Source: Clostridia bacterium
GTDB lineage: Bacteria; Bacillota; Clostridia; Christensenellales; CAG-1252
Length of the DNA stretch: 8,917 nt
Direction: 5' to 3'
NCBI GenBank assembly: GCA_016296985.1
Contig: JAEDHM010000057.1
Location: forward strand, 1 to 8,917
Both the position numbers and the translations under genes were made by a program. The notes below the pieces were generated by a model. The model was not told where the DNA came from and made no database searches. It saw nothing but the letters and a program-made list of their open reading frames with translations. Below, one piece after another: positions 6,116 through 8,917 of the stretch; the first letter of the stretch is position 1, and each line of letters starts with the position of its first letter.

Positions 6116-6124
6116 TAAAATAAT
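6103..6124. promoter_or_regulatory. Perfect palindrome centred on the -10 box (candidate operator)
   Basis: The arms ATTATTTTA (6103-6111) and TAAAATAAT (6116-6124) are exact reverse complements separated by TAAT (6112-6115). The centre of symmetry lies inside the -10 box. A dimeric repressor bound here would block RNA polymerase. The arms contain only A and T, so chance symmetry in AT-rich DNA is possible. It does not match a box I can name with confidence. Confidence 0.45.
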
Positions 6125-6141
6125 AAGTTGTTGAGGTCGCC

Positions 6142-8917
6142 ATGCGAAAGTTGCCTTTGGTTTTCATTTTTATTCTTCTTTTTGCCCTTGCGGTAATTTT
6201 TTCCGCTTGCGCAGGGGGAACCGAGGCACCAACTTTGACCAAAATTACCCTTGACACATCTTCTCTTTCCACCGATTACTCAGTCGGTGATAAAATTATC
6301 CCTTCACAAATTAAGATAACCGTTCACAAAAGCAATGGCTTCACTGAAAGCGTTGCTTGTGACTCTTCTATGCTTTCAGGCGCCGATACTTCATCCCCCG
6401 GCGAAAAAACCGTTAAGGTAACTTATCAAGGCTTAACCGCATCTTTTACTATGCAAGTTGGTGGTATTAAAAGATACGAAGCAACTGATGAAGGATATAT
6501 CGAGGGAAAGGCAACTCAAAAAATTTCCTATAACGGAAACGGATCAAGGGTTGTGGCAATGGCATACGAAGGTTATCAATTTTCCCATTGGTCCGACGGC
6601 TTGACTAGTGCCGAGCGCAGGGACGTCAACGTAACTGATTTTTCAACCATTACCGCAAACTTCAAACCTGCATCTTTCACCGTAACCTTCGTTGATCAAA
6701 ACGGCGTAATGCTTGGTACGAAAACTTTATCCTATGGCGAAGATGCGTTGCCCTTTGAATACGAAAGAGAAGGTTTTTATATCTCTTCTTATACGGTAGA
6801 CGGGGGCCGAAATCTCAGCTCTTTGAATGTTAGGGAAAATATTACCGTTACCGTAGGGTTTAAGGCGGTTGAGCACACCGTAACCTTTGAAGGCGGAAAA
6901 GATTTTTCATCCAAAACCTTTGAATACGGCGAAAATATAATTTTCCCTACTCCTGTTTCTGAAGTAGGCAAAGTATTCAGCGGTTGGGCAGACGACAAAG
7001 GTAATTTTTACAAGGAAGATTTTGTAATCAAAGGGGACCTAAACCTTCATGCGGTTTACAGTTTTCGTGTCATCTTAAAGGTAGGCGATGAAAGTTTTTC
7101 CTATCTTTTCAATGACGGGGAAAGTTTTTCAATTCCCGAGGATATAAAGGCTCCTCAAGGTTGCGTGATAAAGGGGTTTGAAGATGAAGAGGGCAATCCT
7201 CTTGACGGAAGTTATCTTATTACAAAACCTAAAACCTTTTACGCAGTTTTAGAGGTAATTTCCTATCAAATTTCCTTCCTTTATCCCGAAGGAGAAAAGA
7301 CCGTAACCGTTGAATACGGTCAAAAATTAAAACTCCCTGCCGACAATCCTCAACTTGATGGAAAGACCTTTTTATATTGGATGAAAGACGGCGAAGCGTA
7401 CGACTTTTCTCTTCCCGTAACAAGCAATTTCTCTCTTGCCCCCAAGTGGGAAGGTGTAACCCTATCCGTTTACTATCTTGAGGTGGTAGGGCAAGCAGAA
7501 AAGATCGAAAAATTTGAGTACGGCGTGGTTTTGGGTGATTTGTACACCCCTCAAAGGGCTCAACCGCAGTATATATTCGGCGGTTGGTTTTATGATGCGC
7601 AATACAAAAACCCCTATCAAAGCGGACAGGTTTTGACGTCTGATATCAACTTGTATGCAAAATGGGAAACCAAAACTTTTACTCCCGTGTTTGACGTTGG
7701 CGAAGGCGGTACTTATAATCTTTTGTCCTCTTCCACTATTTACTACGGTGGAACAATGCAGTTTGAGGTAAGGGCAAGTCAAGGATATCATATATCGGAA
7801 ATTTTCTACGGCGACACGCAAATGCCCGTAGACGAGCAAACTACCATAATCACAAAAACAATTACGGATATTACAGCGCAACCTACGGTGAGAATTTCTT
7901 TTGCGCCCAACACATATACCGTATTCGTTGAATCCTCTCCTTACGGCACGGCGTCAAAAACTTTACCTGAAGAAGTTTTGTACCAAGATATCTATTCAAT
8001 AACATTCACCCCTATTACGGGCTACGTTTTGGAAAAGGTGTTGGTAAACGGTATCTCTCACACGGGGCCTTCAAACAATTTCTTCACCTTGAAGATTACC
8101 AAAAATACCCAAATTACTCCGGTTTACGCATTACAAAAATTTGCGATTACTTTCCTTGGCGAAAACTATAACGTTGAGGGTGGTGAAAAGGTTGTTTATA
8201 TGCAGTACGGCGAAAGTCGTCAACTTAACCTTACCGCTTATACAAACTTCGTAATTTCAAGGATAGAGGTGAAGGGTAAAGAAGCCGTCTTGCCTATGAC
8301 TCCCGAATATACGGTAAAAATTGACAATATTACTCAAGACATTGAAATTTCAGTAGAAACAAAGGGCGACAGAGTTACTTTGTCTTGCTATATCAACGAA
8401 GGGGAGGGCAAAATTGAGGAAAACGGACAATATTTGACAAATTCTTCCCAATTATCCGTTGATTTTGGAGATAAACGCACAATCAGATTTATACCCAACG
8501 AGGGCTTTAAGGTCAAAGACGTGGTAATAAACGGCATTTCAAAAGGCGGTATTTCAACTTTTGAATATACCCCTCTAAAACGCTCGGGCGATAAGCTTGA
8601 AGTATATTTCGAATTGAAAAAATACGATATTTCAATCAAAGCCGAAGCCAATGGCAAAGTTACTCCAAGCGGTATTTCAAGACTTGAACACGGTGGTTCG
8701 ATTACGGTTACCGCAACCCCTGACGAACACTATCTCGTATCCTCTTACCGCATCAATTCAGAAACCTTCAAGGTAGGAATTGAAAGTTTTACTTTGACCC
8801 TTGACAACGTTACCGAAAGCAAATCTATTGTATTCACCTTTGAGGTTAAAAAATACAATATGTCTCTTGCGGTAAACAAGGGCGGAAACGTAATTGTAGG
8901 AAACAACAACACTAATA
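6142..8917 (+). CDS. Large repeat-containing surface lipoprotein (3' end outside window)
   Basis: The frame is open from ATG 6142 to the window edge: 925 codons with no stop. Residues 1-22 are a lipoprotein signal peptide (MRKLP, a hydrophobic core, then FSAC) with the lipidated Cys23; Phe at -3 is a slightly unusual lipobox residue. Residues about 31-107 resemble a bacterial Ig-like domain (ending KVTYQGLTASFTMQV). From about 111 onward the chain is degenerate InlB B-type/Listeria-Bacteroides repeats, with F-x-x-W signatures at 147-150, 279-282, 410-413 and 479-482. The protein is therefore probably anchored to the outer face of the membrane and extends through the wall as a beta-rich rod. 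Adhesion or carbohydrate contact is possible but not shown. GAGGT (6133-6137) supports the start, and an excellent promoter lies immediately upstream. The C-terminal architecture cannot be seen. Confidence 0.9.
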   Translation, partial: MRKLPLVFIFILLFALAVIFSACAGGTEAPTLTKITLDTSSLSTDYSVGDKIIPSQIKITVHKSNGFTESVACDSSMLSGADTSSPGEKTVKVTYQGLTASFTMQVGGIKRYEATDEGYIEGKATQKISYNGNGSRVVAMAYEGYQFSHWSDGLTSAERRDVNVTDFSTITANFKPASFTVTFVDQNGVMLGTKTLSYGEDALPFEYEREGFYISSYTVDGGRNLSSLNVRENITVTVGFKAVEHTVTFEGGKDFSSKTFEYGENIIFPTPVSEVGKVFSGWADDKGNFYKEDFVIKGDLNLHAVYSFRVILKVGDESFSYLFNDGESFSIPEDIKAPQGCVIKGFEDEEGNPLDGSYLITKPKTFYAVLEVISYQISFLYPEGEKTVTVEYGQKLKLPADNPQLDGKTFLYWMKDGEAYDFSLPVTSNFSLAPKWEGVTLSVYYLEVVGQAEKIEKFEYGVVLGDLYTPQRAQPQYIFGGWFYDAQYKNPYQSGQVLTSDINLYAKWETKTFTPVFDVGEGGTYNLLSSSTIYYGGTMQFEVRASQGYHISEIFYGDTQMPVDEQTTIITKTITDITAQPTVRISFAPNTYTVFVESSPYGTASKTLPEEVLYQDIYSITFTPITGYVLEKVLVNGISHTGPSNNFFTLKITKNTQITPVYALQKFAITFLGENYNVEGGEKVVYMQYGESRQLNLTAYTNFVISRIEVKGKEAVLPMTPEYTVKIDNITQDIEISVETKGDRVTLSCYINEGEGKIEENGQYLTNSSQLSVDFGDKRTIRFIPNEGFKVKDVVINGISKGGISTFEYTPLKRSGDKLEVYFELKKYDISIKAEANGKVTPSGISRLEHGGSITVTATPDEHYLVSSYRINSETFKVGIESFTLTLDNVTESKSIVFTFEVKKYNMSLAVNKGGNVIVGNNNTN
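6472..8850 (+). repeat. Tandem degenerate InlB-type beta repeats within the lipoprotein
   Basis: About eleven units can be laid out by eye at residues 111-176, 178-242, 245-307, 308-371, 373-437, 438-509, 510-589, 590-664, 665-740, 741-826 and 827-903, with a twelfth starting near 904. A landmark (Y/D)-G motif recurs at Gly199, 263, 326, 393, 461 and 536, a period of 63-75 residues. The early units carry F-x-x-W and end in forms like YAKWE or HAVYSF. The later units (from about 510) resemble the divergent InlB repeat, with G-x-V/G-x-I starts, GY/GF turns and V-x-I-NG-I-S. The repeats are conserved as protein pattern, not as DNA. Confidence 0.7.

Noticed and set aside
7462..7881. 139-residue minus-strand reading frame opposite the lipoprotein.
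   Set aside because: It lies wholly opposite the continuous lipoprotein frame with its own repeat pattern; its sequence is cysteine-rich and shows no family signature, so it is a shadow.

Overview
The window looks like chromosomal DNA from an anaerobic, low-to-moderate GC Gram-positive bacterium, most likely a Clostridia-like member of the Bacillota. This is an inference. It rests on strong AGGAGG-type ribosome binding sites, a TTG start, a classical TTGACG/TATAAT promoter, a sodium-pumping oxaloacetate decarboxylase split into four small genes, and a very large lipoprotein built of InlB-type repeats. All genes I can support lie on the + strand.

Layout: positions 1-258 hold the C-terminal end of a membrane-anchored protein. 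A tightly packed run follows: dnaB (270-1655), a short Sfp-type phosphopantetheinyl transferase starting at TTG (1674-2180), and an acyl carrier protein (2182-2406). A 58-base gap carries a weak terminator-like hairpin. After it comes the decarboxylase operon in the order oadA (2465-3847), oadG (3857-4225), biotin carrier protein (4240-4626), oadB (4639-5820). A strong intrinsic terminator closes it at 5841-5866. About 275 bases without a convincing gene follow, ending in a near-consensus promoter whose -10 box lies at the centre of a perfect 9+9 bp palindrome. That promoter drives a lipoprotein reading frame that starts at 6142 and is still open at the last base (925 codons visible).

How the genes work together: the transferase should convert the adjacent carrier protein to its holo form. 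In the decarboxylase, OadA moves the carboxyl group of oxaloacetate to biotin on the carrier protein. OadB, held in complex by OadG, decarboxylates carboxybiotin in the membrane and exports Na+, turning fermentation of citrate- or malate-type acids into a sodium gradient. The lipoprotein is a separate transcription unit, probably a cell-surface adhesin or stalk-like protein. Nothing here is clearly an undescribed system. The points most worth a second look are the palindrome over the lipoprotein promoter, the shortened transferase/carrier pair, and the repeat-rich lipoprotein itself.
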